This document shows positions 21,231-33,432 of a stretch of DNA of 64,000 nt, piece by piece. Source of the stretch: Ectobius pallidus (lineage: Eukaryota > Arthropoda > Insecta > Blattodea > Ectobiidae). Both the position numbers and the translations under genes were made by a program. How positions within the stretch are numbered: position 1 is the stretch's first letter; every line of letters begins with the position of its first letter. The stretch lies in the NCBI GenBank assembly GCA_964059195.1, contig CAXKWD010000005.1, forward strand, positions 44,221,825-44,285,824. Reading direction: 5' to 3'. The notes below the pieces were generated by a model, which saw only the letters and a program-made list of their open reading frames with translations, ran no database searches and was not told where the DNA came from.

Positions 21231-22972
21231 GTTGTCCTGAGATTGTCCCGCATATGACCACGTCTCTTCCCTGCTATAAACCGATCCGTAGAGTTACTTC
21301 AGAAATGTACTGGAAGAAAGTTGTAGAATATTTTACTCGAGAGTCGATGTAGTCTTCGAAACTTTATAGCATGAATCGCCGAAAGAAGGTGAACATATAA
21401 CACGAAACGGAACCATTCAAACGACCACCATCCTGACACGGAAAAAATCCTTACACGTTACGAAGATTCAGGCCAAATTGGAAGAAATTTGGACAAGGCG
21501 TTTAGTCTTAATGGCATAACAAACAAATTTACAATCAGACGAAATGCTAAACGGTCAATAAGCAATAATAATAAGTAGAATATTACGTGATAACTTAAAA
21601 TATAATAAAATTTTATTTATATGCAGAATAAAATTCCCTTAGGTAGAAAACTCTTACTTTATATCAATAATTTATCAATTATCTGCATATCAGTAACAAT
21701 CTTTAAAACGTATATCCAAAAGTATGACCTTCCCTACCTTGGTTTAAAAAATCATCACAAATAAAATAACTTTTTAAAATAATTCATTAGGTTGGGGTAT
21801 TATAAATTAAATGCATTGATGTAGCACGCCTCTATGATTTCCAGTCAAAGTGTGTTAGGTATAATGTATTAAGACGGTAGCAAGTTTCATTAGAAACGGA
21901 GTGTAGAACCGTAGCCGGCAGGAGTTGCGGTCCCAGATCTAATCAGCTTGATGATTACAAGACGTAGTGGTAATTTATTTATCACTTACCAACACCGACC
22001 AGTTGTACCTCTTGCCCTCAGATATGAATGCTAAATTCTGCTTTCACCTTACACGACCCAGATGTGCATTTCCAGGTTACCGCATTGCTCAAAGACAGCA
22101 CCGTCTCTATAGTACTAGGTAGATTAATACTAAACGATGTTGCTTACTGTTCAAATGAGTGTTACGCTGAAGGCAGAGTGCGTAACTTCACTCATTCCGT
22201 AAGTTCTCTACGATATTTTGAATAACTACGAGTATATACTATAAGAGAGTAAAACGGCTGAAGTATAGGCGTATCCAACTTTTTTATTCAGCGATATTTT
22301 GAAGCAGCGCTGGTCCATATGCCCAGTATAAAGCTATTTAAATTTTCATGTGAATAATCTAACTTTATCGTTGTTTGGAAGTTTTATCTTAGATAGACTA
22401 GCTACATATCTGCGAATGGTGCTATGTTATCAGTTCACTGTCTTTGTTACATTTTACTTTTTAAAAATTTGAATAATTAAATTATGTATAAATTACACCG
22501 TAGATAATTACAAAGACGTGCAGACCAACAGCCAAGCCCAGTCCTTAACTTATATCATGCATTGTACAGAATATGAGAACTTGTTCGAAAGTCGTTGTCA
22601 TAGTAGTGGCATGAGTGACTTGAAAATCGCTGATAAATTCCCCATAGACGAAGTTTCAAATCACGAGTTGTATTTATAATGAATATATAGCGAATAAATA
22701 AATAATTAAATAATTAAGTGAATTGATATTGAATTATTTGAAAGCATTTCAGATTGAAACCATACTAAACCTAATAAAAGAAATAATCAATATGGCTGTT
22801 ATCTCTGAAAAAAAACACGAACAATCTATACCCTAAATGAGCTAAGAAAGAAAGTTGAAGGGAAAAAAAACAGTATTTCTGTCTCACTATTAAGTCATAC
22901 GAGTAATGCGCTAGAGTGAGGCAGATGTAATGGTTCTTGTTTACTTCAGATATTCTTCTTAGATCGGCCAGA
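21231..22972. other. Intergenic sequence, nothing recognised
   Basis: AT-rich. No open frame above 66 codons, no repeat partner in the window, and no tRNA-like boxes. Confidence 0.45.
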
Positions 22973-22974
22973 CT

Positions 22975-23360
22975 TTAGTATGGGTGTGATAACAGAATCT
23001 GACCCAACGATTAGAAATGATTGGTGATAATAGAATCTAATAGGAAAAGTAGAAGTGATGGATGATAATAGAATTTGATAGAACAAGGATAAAGGGTGAA
23101 TAATAACAGAATCTGACAGAACAAGTAGAAATAATGGGTGATAAGAGAATCTGACAGAACAAGCAGAAACAATAGGTGATAAGAGAATCTCATAGAACAA
23201 GTAGTAATGGTGGGTGATGATAGAATCTGACAGAACACGTAGAAGGGATGGATGATAACAGAATGTGACAGAACAAGTAGAAAGGATGGGTGATAACAGA
23301 ACGAGTAGAAAGGATGGGTGACAACAGAATCTGAGAGAAGTAGAAATGATAGGTGATGTG
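22975..23360 (+). repeat. 38-bp minisatellite, about 9-10 imperfect units
   Basis: The unit is close to GAACAAGTAGAAATGATGGG followed by TGATAAGAGAATCTGACA. Units vary by substitutions and a few are shortened, for example near 23295-23312. A 189-codon minus-strand frame (22946-23515) stays open through the array. It yields a repetitive Ser/Tyr/Leu-rich sequence of about 12-13 residues per unit, as expected when the period (38) is shortened or lengthened by indels. I consider the frame non-functional. Confidence 0.9.
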
Positions 23361-24429
23361 AAATCTACAATTTGAACACTCACCATTTTGTTTATTTCAG
23401 ATACCTTTAGTTGTTTACGCGTACATCTATTCTCACAACCTAAATTTTTCTTGTGTTTTGTTTGTTTAATTCTTTTCCGGCTGCATCGTATGACGTCATG
23501 GCCGTTTTCCTTCATTTCTAAATACTCCCGTGTGTGCAGATGGGATCAGGTTATTACTTTGCGTAGTGGCAGTCGGTTACGAGGGTCATTTGAGGAAAGA
23601 GCACGTTGATGTAACTCCTGTATCTCCAGCTTCGTCTCACACACAAGTATGCAGACCTTGTACCTGAATTTCGTAATTTTCCTGGTGGGTTTTCTTCAGT
23701 TTTACAGTTTCGGTTTCATTTTAATTATAGAGTTCGCTTGAAATTAATTTTCGACTGAAAAGTTTCCTGTTGGTTTGTTTTATTTATTTATTTAATGTTT
23801 TAATACTTGCTGGCCACTGCAATGGATTTCTATCAGAGGTCTCTATATGCGCTACACAATTTGCAACTTACTAATATATAATTACATAGGTTACCTAAAC
23901 TATAACTTAATCTAAACAATATACCTAAAAAGAGAGTAACAATTTAAGGAGAAAAAGAAAACATTTATAACTTAATAATATACTAACTACACAAACTACA
24001 GTACATGTCGAATCCGGGGTTTTTGTGGATTTGTGATGATAAATGGGAGTCGCGCCTAAGTATACCACACCTTTCACAGATGCAGTACACTCCTACGTCC
24101 TCAGTACCACCACATCATCAACCAGGTGAGAACTAGTAGTCACCGGAATCCTTAGTCTGGAAGCGAGACATCAGGTATCGGCGTCGACCAGTAAGTAATC
24201 CTAGCACCACGAAGTCATATCCGGGCGATTGTTGTATTTTATTTCTAATTTGTCTTACGCCATGTGTCTTTGTGTGTCTTATATCATACGTCTTATTGCC
24301 TTTGACCGTGTCTGCTATTTATATGGCTTTTTTTTTTGTTTCCTGGGAAACTCTATTTTCTGCTTCTCCCAACAACTTCCACGAGTAGGGGTATCTTATT
24401 ATGTTCCCTATTTGCCTACGTTGAAGTAG
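23361..24429. other. Intergenic; may include the 3' UTR of the R1-like LINE
   Basis: This lies downstream of the minus-strand R1-like element at 24430-28925. A TTTATTTATTTATTTAA tract at 23777-23793 would be an A-rich TAAA tail on the minus strand, so the LINE 3' end could lie here. I cannot show continuity. No other feature seen. Confidence 0.35.
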
Positions 24430-24459
24430 ACTCTGAAAGGGCTCCCTCAACTGAGAAGT

Positions 24460-25139
24460 GTTTTGTCATTCCCAAACCAAGTGCTCAGGAGTAACTATTC
24501 CCTCACACGAGAATGCGTTGAATACGCAATAACCTTTTCCTTTAAGTAAACCGTAGAGGGTCCATGGCCCGTCAGATAGTGGATCAAACCTTGGGACGGC
24601 TGTAGATGTCGCAGTTCTAGTGTTTCGTGTACATTCATGAAAATATCGTAAGTCCTATGTCCTGTGTTGCTTTCTTCCCATCTGGTTTGCCACATATCCA
24701 GTATCACATTCTTGACATCCCGTGTTGTTTCAACTCGAGTTGAATCTCGCGAGCCTGTAATCTTTTTTAAACCCATAATGCAGCTCCTCTTTGCCTTATA
24801 AGGAGATCCAGTGTATGATTCCAAGGCTGTGGTTAGGTCATCAGCCGCCGTAGTTCTGTAAGCTCCTGTTAGTCGTAGAAAAATTCCTCTCTCGAGACTA
24901 CGGAGTTTCGAAGTTGGCTTGATGCTTTTTAACCGATGTCCCCAAATTCCTGCACCATATCCCACTATTGATACCAGTATTGCCTCATGGCGCAATTTTA
25001 TCGCCCTTGGGGGAAGACGAGACTTGGACATTCCAAGATTGATGAATTTGTTCATCAGTCTATTGGTTTTTTCTCTTACTCGTTCAATATGGGGCATGAA
25101 GGTAAGCTTTTCGTCCAGGTCGATCCCTAGGTATCTCAC
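24460..25139 (-). pseudogene. R1-type ORF2 C-terminal region
   Basis: A 214-codon open segment begins MRYLGIDLDEKLTFMPHIER. It passes through YGAGIWGHRLKSIKP (about 24966-24922) and LERGIFLRLTGAYRTTAADD (about 24898-24840). In R1 elements the region then ends with a zinc-binding motif. Here a frameshifted CVFNAFSCEGIVTPEH plus LVWE-stop (about 24530-24458) keeps the Cys/Cys/His spacing, but the last Cys codon position reads as a stop (TGA). No RNase H domain, as expected. Confidence 0.8.
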
Positions 25140-25276
25140 CGTTCTGCTTCTCCTTATGCTTTACCTTGAGCATTGGGTTACGTAGAAGCTTTCCTTTAAG
25201 CGAAAGATAAGTTTTATATGCTGGTGCGAGTTTTAGTTTTATTTCTGCACACCAGTTACCTAGTATTTATAGAGTC

Positions 25277-26113
25277 CTATTTGTTCAACATTAAAATTCT
25301 TGAGTCTGGTTCCATTAAAATTCTTGAGTCTGGTTCAAACACCATGAGTGACTTGTCTGCAAAAGCTGCCAGGTCGTTTGATTCTTCCAGTCTTAAGAGT
25401 CCAGGTTCCTTTCTCTCATCCCAGAAAATGGAGCCACCCTTTGCTGAGTTTTTCACGGTTCTGTTACCCTGGCTCTCAACCATGGTGAATCTTTCTTGGC
25501 AGTAGTCCTTGAAGGTGTAATTCTGCCGGACATTTAAATTCCCTCAGATGTCCAAACAAGGCCGGCCAAAAATATTTTCAAATGTCCCTGAGATATCAAC
25601 GAAACCTCCTACAAAATATGTCCCCCTTGCAGATTCTATCAACCTAATTGCTCGATCAATGGCATCTACAGTAGATTTCCCGGTTCTGAAGCCATACTGA
25701 TGAGGATGCATTCCCATTTGCTATGTCTTTGCAACCTATGGAAAAGTATTTTTTCAAACACCTTACCCAGTACATTGAGCAGACAGATAGGTCGATAGGA
25801 ATTTGGTAATTGTGGATATTTATCCTCTCCTTTATGCAGAACAATTACCTCACTTTGTTTCCAAATGTTTGGAAATATTCCTTTGTCGCAAGCATTCGCT
25901 CATCAGTTCAGCCGCAAAAAGTGAAATCTGTTTATAAATATGGTCATGGATTTCTGATTTAATTCGATCAGGACACGGTGATTTTTGACTTTTCAGCGAT
26001 TTGATGGTCGTCTCTACTTCCTGTGGTGTTAGAGGCTCAAAAGTATTGTCAGTATGGTAAGGTTTATTCAGTTCACTCCTTGGGTCCCGGATCATCACAG
26101 TGAGTGCAGTCAT
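25277..26113 (-). pseudogene. R1-type reverse transcriptase, catalytic box altered
   Basis: Minus-strand segments in order: LTPQEVETTIKSLKSQKSPC (26040-25981), then QSEVIVLHKGEDKYPQLPNS and YRPICLLNVLGKVFEKI in shifted frames (about 25865-25750). Next is GFRTGKSTVDAIDRAIRLIE (about 25697-25638), then GGFVDISGTFENIF (motif A, about 25609-25568). The last is LEESNDLAAFADKSLMVFEP (25395-25336). Motif A has FEN where FDN is usual. The GCPQGS motif B is lost: AKGGSIFWDE occupies its place at about 25450-25420. The YADD/FADD box is FADK at 25363-25352. A 24-base tandem duplication follows at 25290-25337. Confidence 0.85.
25290..25337 (-). repeat. 24-bp tandem duplication inside the R1 RT
   Basis: ATTAAAATTCTTGAGTCTGG plus TTCC/TTCA is present twice head to tail, doubling the peptide EPDSRILM in frame. 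It is nearly perfect (one difference at the end), so it is younger than most damage in the element. Confidence 0.95.
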
Positions 26114-26470
26114 CCGGAAGCAATGAAAAGTTCAGTAGGTTCCTTCCAACTAGTAGTGAGGGAACCGTCACCCTCGCATAGTGTCGAAAATGTGGTAGGA
26201 GGTCTAATTTTACAATCAGAAATTTTGAAAGGAATTTCCCAAGATTTGCAGAAAGCTGTTCACGTAAAAACCTCTCCCAAGTCCTTAATTTCAGTTGTTG
26301 AAGTTCATCTTGAAATTTATGTTTTTCCTCCTATAATCCTGTAGGAGAAAATTTTCTTGCTTCCTGATAACGGCACTCCTGGTAAATTCTCCTAACTTTC
26401 CTTGCTTCCCTTCTTAATCTCTGCAGGTGATCATTCCATGATGTGTTATTGATTTTAACTATTGAACTCT

Positions 26471-27390
26471 TCAGGGTATAGCTACAGCCATCGTCTGATG
26501 GATTGTTTTTGTAAGCTCTTTAGCTATAGTCTCAACACAACCATTTAATGCGGTCATCTGCGGAGGTTTGAAGGTATTACGAAATAATTCCCAATCTGCA
26601 TTTCTAATGTCATATCTACAGTTTTGCTTAGTTACCGCACTCGATAGTGCCTCCATCTTACTGCAAATTTCAAAACTGATGATATTATGATCACTTTCCA
26701 TTAACCCTTGCCGTACTTTCCACTCATTTATTAATTTGGTTCCTGGAAGATTAGCTAATGTAACATCTATGTTGGTACCATTTTCACCAGAACATCCTAA
26801 GTAAGCGGGTGGATGGTTAGGCTCGTCAATAATAAATAAATTCATTTCAATTACCAGTTCTTTTAGTGCCAGACGTCTATCATAAGTTTTTTCGTCAAAC
26901 CCGAGTTCAGAATGAGCATTTGCATCAGTTGAATGGATGACTGGAATTTGCGTGTACGTCAAACAGATGTCGTGATCTTTGTCTACACATGGATCAATTT
27001 CATCCGAAAATTGAAAGTACACACTTGCCAATACCAATCTTCTGTGTGTCATTTGTAATTCCACACATGCAGTGATGATCATTGAACTGCGTTAGTTTGT
27101 CACAGGAACGTCCCTATTGAAGACTATTATTACTGGCGACATAGGGGCATTTCCTGTAGACACGATTCTTGCAGTCGCTGACATGTATGGAATTTTACCC
27201 ACTATCGAGTACGGTTCTTGTAGACAAAAAATGACAACATTAATATCCTCAGTTAGCTACCTCACCTTCTCAATGACAGAATAGCTTCCCACTGCCTTTA
27301 GGGATGCTATTCGGAGCACGTTGGCAGTCAGGTGTGAAAATGACTGTTGGGTCATTCCACTCGTGGATTAAATGCCGCACGTTCATAGGT
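26471..27390 (-). pseudogene. R1-type endonuclease domain (ORF2 N-terminus)
   Basis: The frame open from about 27390 shows LQEPYSIVGKIP (27223 to about 27185); LQEPY supplies a metal-binding Glu of APE-type nucleases. After a frame change near 27080 the 203-codon segment 27082-26471 continues. It reads STDANAHSELGF, then DRRLALKELVIEMNLFIIDE, NIDVTLAN, and GLMESDHNIISFE (about 26705-26668), where SDHN is the catalytic His motif. A single frameshift and the missing join to the RT are the main lesions. This is one of the better preserved parts of the element. Confidence 0.85.
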
Positions 27391-27441
27391 TTTTACAAGT
27401 TGTCTGTACAACTTATCGATGCACAGCACTTCTCCCCTTCT

Positions 27442-28918
27442 TCAAAACGCCATTTTAGTAATTACCAGAATCCCCTGAGGATCTGAAGGCGGATTTACTG
27501 CCTTTACTTGCATTCTGTCGAAAGCTTCAGGCTGTGGAAAAGTTATTGCGTCTCCTTTGGAGTGGAGTTTTCGCGTTAAGTGTCTTAGTGCTATAGTCAG
27601 ATTTGCATTTTCTTCAAGTCTAGACAGTCTCAGCATTGATTCAGTGTTTATCAAAGTGTCCTGAATTTGTGAATTTATGACTTGTTTTTCATTGTCTTCG
27701 TCTTCCGTTGAAGTCGGATGATTTAGTCTGATTCCCTGAGGAACGGTTTAATATGATTGGCGTGGTGACGTCAATCTGATCTTCCACTAGTTCCACCATG
27801 CTGCCTTTTTTGTCATTGTTTCAGTTCATTCTTCATAGCCTTCAGTCAGTTCTGTCTGTGTCAACTGTCTGTGTGAACTGGTGTCTTCATTCTGGATCCT
27901 CTGTAAGCCTTAGTTCTCAGTGGACTTCTTGTTTTCTTAAAGGTAAAGATATTTTCCTTTTTTCTTGATATCCTGCAGAAGGTCGTGCATTACATCCAGA
28001 ATGATCCCTTTAAGCTCTTCCACATGATGAGTCTTATATTGAGCATTATCCATAGTCTATCCTCTGAATTATGTCGGTTGAGCAGCATTCGATATGTTGG
28101 GCAATCCTTTGAATTTTGTTGGTTACAGCATTTTCCTCGTAGTTTGTAAGGTATGCATATTGCAGCATGGTTTATTTTAGCACGGTTGGCTTTAATATGG
28201 TCTTTTTCTCCACAGTGCCCACATGTTGATTTCTCTAGTTTGCAATATTTTGCAACATGGTCAAAATCCTAACATCGCTCAAAACGTCCTATTGTCCAGA
28301 AATACTTTGGTGTTGTGGCAGTGGAGAGATACAAGTACCTTTTGGTAGTAGGCCTATCTGTCTCTTCAGAGTCGGGTCTACCTTAGCTACGTAGTTAACT
28401 GTTGCCTTCTCCATTGTTCCGGTTTTGAATCTTCGTAGGGATTTTTTTGACATTTTTCTAGGTTTATGACCTCGTAAAAAAATTGATGATACGCCAAATT
28501 TGTTACTTTTCACTGGTTAGAGTAGTTGGAATGTTGTACAGAAATAACAGAGGTCTCTTCTCTTTTGGTAGTTCCTCTTTTATTTCAACATTATTTTCCA
28601 TTTTCGCAGTTCGTTTAATTGACTATCTTGCTTTTCTATCAATAAGGCACATTCCAGAAATTTATCTTTCACTTGCTGGAGTCGTGCAGCTGATATTTTT
28701 GCTTCTTTGCGCAAGACCTTGTTGACAAATGTATTAATTTCCGTTATACGGGTATTAGCGTCTATGTTCGGGAGGTTGGAGGACCTTTTAGGGGTCTCAT
28801 TGACTAATAGTCTCATTTCTGGTGTTTTAGTCACTTCCCGCAACTCCCTACGTTCGGGAGGAGGCGAAGGTTCCACCGAAATTTTCACCGGTTTACAGTC
28901 ACTGGCTACTAAAAGCAC
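27442..28918 (-). pseudogene. R1-type ORF1 (Gag-like) remnant
   Basis: The first open segment (28918-28580, 112 codons) is rich in charged residues and predicted helical, as expected for the N-terminal half of an R1 ORF1. After a frameshift, 28513-28289 reads FLRGHKPRKMSKKSLRRF and GTMEKATVNYVAKVDPTLKR. Next come zinc knuckles: DFDHVAKYCKLE (about 28270-28235), CGHCGEKDHIKANR (28223-28182) and CCNQQNSKDCPTYR (about 28135-28090). In the second knuckle the final Cys is Arg. ORF1 proteins bind the element RNA. Further frame changes separate this from the segment ending at 27442. Where ORF1 ends and ORF2 begins is uncertain. Confidence 0.75.
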
Positions 28919-28925
28919 TACATTA

Positions 28926-30129
28926 TAAACATAAAAGAAACATCACTACTAGCCGCCACTGAAACTACTGCATATTAAGCTGTGTGGCACACGTCGCGTT
29001 CACTGACACAGTAATCGGACGCCAGATGCGTTCAAAGCAAATTCCCCGCACCCGTTCACTGGTTTGTTTTTTATTATATTAATTTAGATTAACTTATTTT
29101 CGTAGTTTTTTTATAAACTACGCTTTAGTTTTTGCGTTTTTTAAAGGAGAGATGGCCACTATTATTCCGTTAGCTCTAATGTGTAATCTGTTGCATATTG
29201 TAAATTTGATCAGTCCTCTCAGTTTTAAATCAATTGTTTTCTAGAGGACAAGTTTCACAAAGCTTGTTCCATACTCTCTGCTTACGTATCTTAAAATATC
29301 GTTTCAGTGTTGTGGCGTGGAGCTATCCCAATTTACTAATTTTAAACCCCAGAAGCGAGTGAAAGCATAAAAAATGGCTGAAGGCCAGAATAAGTAAAGA
29401 TCAGTAAATATGAAACGAAGGTCGGTCTTTCCATCACAAGAGTCATTAAGAATACCTAACTGTAATATAAGAAATAAATAACTTAATAACTGGTGGTCAG
29501 AAAAATATAAAACAACGAAATATTACTGAAAAAGAAAGACTACTTGAACTAAAAATCCCACCAGCGATGAAAACGATAATGTCAAGATAATGGAGCCATA
29601 CCTGAAATTAAGTTAACGCCGACAATAGGTTCACCACTGGATGGCCACACAGCGGATGTTCATGGCTCGGAATCACGGTATTACAGCTCGTAGAGACGAA
29701 ACATGGGCTGGCTCCCGGCGCTTACTCGGAAGGAGATGATGCTTGGCTGTCCTCACGGCGGGATCTGAATCTAGGCATGTTGCTTCAGCGCCCGCATGGC
29801 GCGATCTAGTCCGCGGAACTTAATATAAACACTAGGTAAACAAAGAAGAGGGCGCAAACAAATACCGGACGAGAGAAAGATCCAGAAAGGGCGAGATAAG
29901 AAAACCGGAATAAACAAGACAAGAAAAACGCACCTCTGAACAAAACATAGCGATGGAAAGCCGAGATCATGTGAGTACCTGATAAAGAATTATGAATAAA
30001 ATATTTAATTTACAGAATAATTAATTATTAATAATTTATAAAATAGGGTGTTGAAAATAAACCAACGGCACAGTGTAGAGATCTTCTGGGCTAAATTAAT
30101 TACTTTCTTATAAATGGGTAGTTACCCGG
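28926..30129. other. Intergenic; GC-richer patch at about 29600-29830
   Basis: Could include the 5' UTR of the R1-like element just right of 28925, but I cannot set a boundary. A patch around 29610-29830 is clearly GC-richer (CGGATGTTCATGGCTCGG, GCGCCCGCATGGCGCGATC) without a recognised gene or SINE. Confidence 0.4.
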
Positions 30130-30182
30130 TGCAATGGTAACTGAATCTAGCGGAACAAGTAGAAAATATGATTGATAACAGG
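30130..30182 (+). repeat. Isolated unit related to the 23-kb minisatellite
   Basis: ACTGAATCTAGCGGAACAAG, continuing TAGAAAATATGATTGATAACAGG (30140-30182), lines up with one unit of the 22975-23360 array (AGAATCTGACAGAACAAGTAGAAAGGATGGGTGATAACAG) in the same orientation. Only about one unit is recognisable. Confidence 0.65.
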
Positions 30183-33149
30183 TTCTTAAGATAGAAGTAA
30201 GAAGACCATAAGAAATAGGTGACGATGAAAAGAAGTATAAGACGAAGAATAGAATAAAAAGAAATAGAAAAGGATGAATGAAAGGAAGAAGATGGTGATG
30301 ATGATAATGTTGTGAAAAGTGTCCTGTTTCTATTCTTTAATAGGAAATACAAGACGATAGGGTTTCTCGCATGGCAAAATTTAAAGAGCGGTTATCGAAA
30401 TTTTCAGTTATAAGCTATAACCATTTTATTTCAAGTAATGTAACAAGCATAATTTAAAGAATAAATTATTGTAAGAACTTTTAAATGCTGAATATTTAGT
30501 TTATATGAGCTAAATGACTCTGTGTACTAGAGTAATAAGAAATATTGTTCTTCAACTATATTGAAATTTATATTATTCACTAGAAAGAAATCAACACGAA
30601 TGTAAAGTTTTACAATTAGGTATTTATCTTAAACGCGCATAGTAAATATTTAACATAGCTTTTAAATGACCGTGTACATATGCCGGTAGTATCGATTTCT
30701 GCCAGAGAATTGCAGCAAAAAGCTTCGATACCGATAGATTGTTGCCCTTATGGTCTGGTAACACCATCGTGCCCACTGTTTGACCAGTCACTCCCTGTTT
30801 ACGAATCGTTTCTACCTCTAAGTAGTTATTTACTCATTTTTGTTTGCACAGCATTGTTCAATACTGCTAGCCGAGTCGAACCACACAGTCGTTAATATCA
30901 CATTTTATTTACTTTGCGTAAGCTCCGCTTGTGAAACTGCTATTTACATGTTTGCCATTGGTCAAACTGTCCTTCCCACAGTAAGATAAAGAGAAGTATG
31001 GTTATAAAGATTAGAAATACGAATCGTATGTGAATATAAATGATAATAGCATATCAAATTTGTCTTATGCAATTTAATATTATTATGACCTAAGGGTAAG
31101 AAGTGTCACCTGACTAGGCTTTTATTGTATAATTTAACTGATCAGCTACTGTTATATGGATACATACACAACTTTTTCTACTTGGAATTTTAAAGGACTA
31201 TATGATAAGTCATGATAATTTCTGGAATTCCCTGACTTTTTAAAGTAACCTATCATTTATTGACGTCAATGCTATCTAAAATAGGCTAGCAATTCCATAT
31301 TTGCTCACAAAAAATAGTAGCTTTTAGATCAATTTTAATTTTAATTAATTTTTATTATACTATAATTTTATTTCAGTTATATAATTTTTAGCAGCTTAGC
31401 AACGTTTATTTCTTCTACAACTAAGCCTATTAGCTCACTATTAAATATTTATATAGGCTTACTTTGCTATAAAAAATTAACTTACATTATATACGACATA
31501 TGTATGCTAATAATTCTACGCTGTCAATCTTTATAATGTAGGCCTACGTTGTTTAAAATACCAGTTGATGACTGTTTATTATTTAATATACATAGCCCAA
31601 GCTAGTCCTATGATTGTTTATATGGAAGAGTGTGCTAACTATAAGGTATTTAATGGTCATTAAGGTGGAAAAATTAACATAAACTACTTAATTAATAGAC
31701 CATTAAGGAAATGAAGTTCATCAATAAATAATTTAACGTAATTTATTTCTTTCTTTAAAGTCTTTATTCCATTAACCAGAAGTTATAAATGTCTCTTCTT
31801 TGCAAATATTTTGCCAGTTTACCAGTATAATAATTTCCATATAATTCTTTTGTTATGTATCAGACTTTCGGTATAACTAATACTTAGGAGTTAGAATAAT
31901 TATTTTATCATTATTCGTGTATAGTACAATTGCTGAAGTTTGATATACAATATATCTAGATCATTATTGTGATTCCTGGTCACCTTGGAAACTGTTGGTC
32001 TGAATAGGCTATATAAAACAATAAAGAACTGATGGGTGCGAGATGGCTTAGTGTGTTTGTGTTTAATTTGAATTTGTATATTTTTTTTCATTTCTTCTGT
32101 TTTTCGTACGCACGTATCCGGATTCATGCGAATTTTTGCAACTAGTTGTGATAAAATTAATGAATATAATAAAATCACTACTTTATTACTTAATAAAGTA
32201 CGGGTATAAAGTGGAATTTGTATTATTATTAGTTATTTATTTTCTTTTCGGTTGTGTTATACGTGACATAAAAGATGAATCAAGAAGTGAATTTTACTTA
32301 TGTGTTAGGAGCATTGTAAGTTTCGGTCAGTTTAATTGAATTTTAGTCAGTGGTGAAGCAGAATATTTCTTCTTGAATGTTACTTTACAAGGAAGTTCAT
32401 AAAAATGAATTATGTTTCTCAATTATAAAAAACCTAACTAAACTAAGAGGGCATTACGCTAGTATGAAACTTATGATATATGAGTAAATGTACATACAAC
32501 TGTTAATACCTACCCATATATAATTTTTGTTATTTTATGTAAGTTCATTAAACTGTTTAGAGAAAACTTTTAAAATATACAGGAAAGAAATTATAGTGTA
32601 GTAATAATTATTTTTGATATAATAAATATTTCATTGGAGGCTAATGTGGTTACGTATATCAATAAAATTAATATACCTCCAAGAAAAATGAAGAATAGAA
32701 TATGAAAATAAAGTTTTTTTTTGACATTATACCTAATGTAAAGACATTACGTAATAGTAAAAATATTCAACAACACACATAACTAACTTCAAGTTATTGT
32801 TTTCTCTTAGTTATATAGTATTGTAAATCTTTGACTCAATTTTTATACAATTTGTATATATAAGAATACTATACACTGACAACAGAAAAGCGTATAGGAT
32901 TGCAATATAACATTTTTAAAAGACATTTGAATTGTTGCAAACAAAAACTTTTTAAGTCATGAAGTCCATTTTTGTGGGGGAAAAAAAATTGCTCAGCCCT
33001 TCAAATGACGTTAAAAAACATAAAATTTTGATGATACTCAGAATGTTTAGCCTATGTCTACAAATGTGGATATTTCTTTAAAGAACAATTTCCCTCCGAA
33101 AACGTGATTTTGAAAATACATTACTTATAACGTTATATCAAGTTTGTAA
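30183..33149. other. Long intergenic stretch, nothing recognised
   Basis: Very AT-rich. Open frames of 67-92 codons (30680-30895, 31900-32178, 32136-32339) show no motif, and the last two overlap on opposite strands. No repeat partners or inverted repeats noticed. Confidence 0.5.
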
Positions 33150-33432
33150 TACTTTATAGTCTAGAGGTAGCGGGCCCGCATTTAGATCCGAAAGTCGCGG
33201 TCGATGGATTTTTCAGGACGTAAAAGTCCTGGGCACGGGGTCCTCCGAGAGGGACTTCAAGCTATGTCGTAGATTTACGCCAAGTAGAAGAACTCCAAGC
33301 CTAAATTAGAGCCTCTGGACAACATTCGTCGGCCCTTTTACGTCCAATTAATACGTTAGTTTCCGGGAGGGGGAGTGAGGCGATGGGCTTACCCCCTATC
33401 ACTTTGCCCTGTATTGGGAAAGAAGCGTAAAA
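33150..33432 (+). mobile_element. tRNA-related SINE family, B box deleted
   Basis: The head TAGTCTAGAGGTAGCGGGCC (33160-33179) plus GATCCGAAAG is followed by GGATTTTTCAGGACGTAAAAG and CTGGGCACGGGGTCCTCCGAGAGGGACT. The same order is found at 58845-58965. Where the sister has about 20 bases containing a B-box-like GTTCAAACAC, this copy is shorter, so the internal promoter is gone. The GC-rich body continues to about 33430. Confidence 0.7.

Larger units (their letters stand above)
24430..28925 (-). mobile_element. R1-clade non-LTR retrotransposon, nearly full length but dead
   Basis: Read on the minus strand, the order is ORF1 (28918 to about 27500) with CCHC zinc-knuckle traces, then ORF2. ORF2 holds an APE-type endonuclease (about 27390-26471), the reverse transcriptase (26113 to about 25277) and the C-terminal region with a zinc-finger remnant (25139-24460). 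This two-ORF layout, the LQEPY endonuclease motif, the SDHN motif and the AGIWGHRL...GIFLRLTGAYRTT C-terminal block are typical of the R1 clade (R1, TRAS, SART, Waldo and relatives). Multiple frameshifts, a deleted RT motif B and a FADK catalytic box make it inactive. A second, 5'-truncated R1-clade copy lies at 50.4-52.06 kb in the same orientation but is a different subfamily by sequence. Confidence 0.88.

Noticed and set aside
22975..23360. Regularly spaced repeats resembling a CRISPR array
   Set aside because: Units are adjacent with no unique spacers, diverge by substitution, and the host is an animal. It is a minisatellite.
22946..23515. A 189-codon open frame on the minus strand
   Set aside because: It is the translation of the 38-bp minisatellite; repetitive low-information sequence with no domain, and array indels explain the open frame.
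24000..24100. A zinc-finger-like CICERCGILRRDSHLSSQIH peptide on the minus strand
   Set aside because: The Cys spacing is partly right, but the expected paired His pattern and splice context are missing. It is too short to support as an exon.
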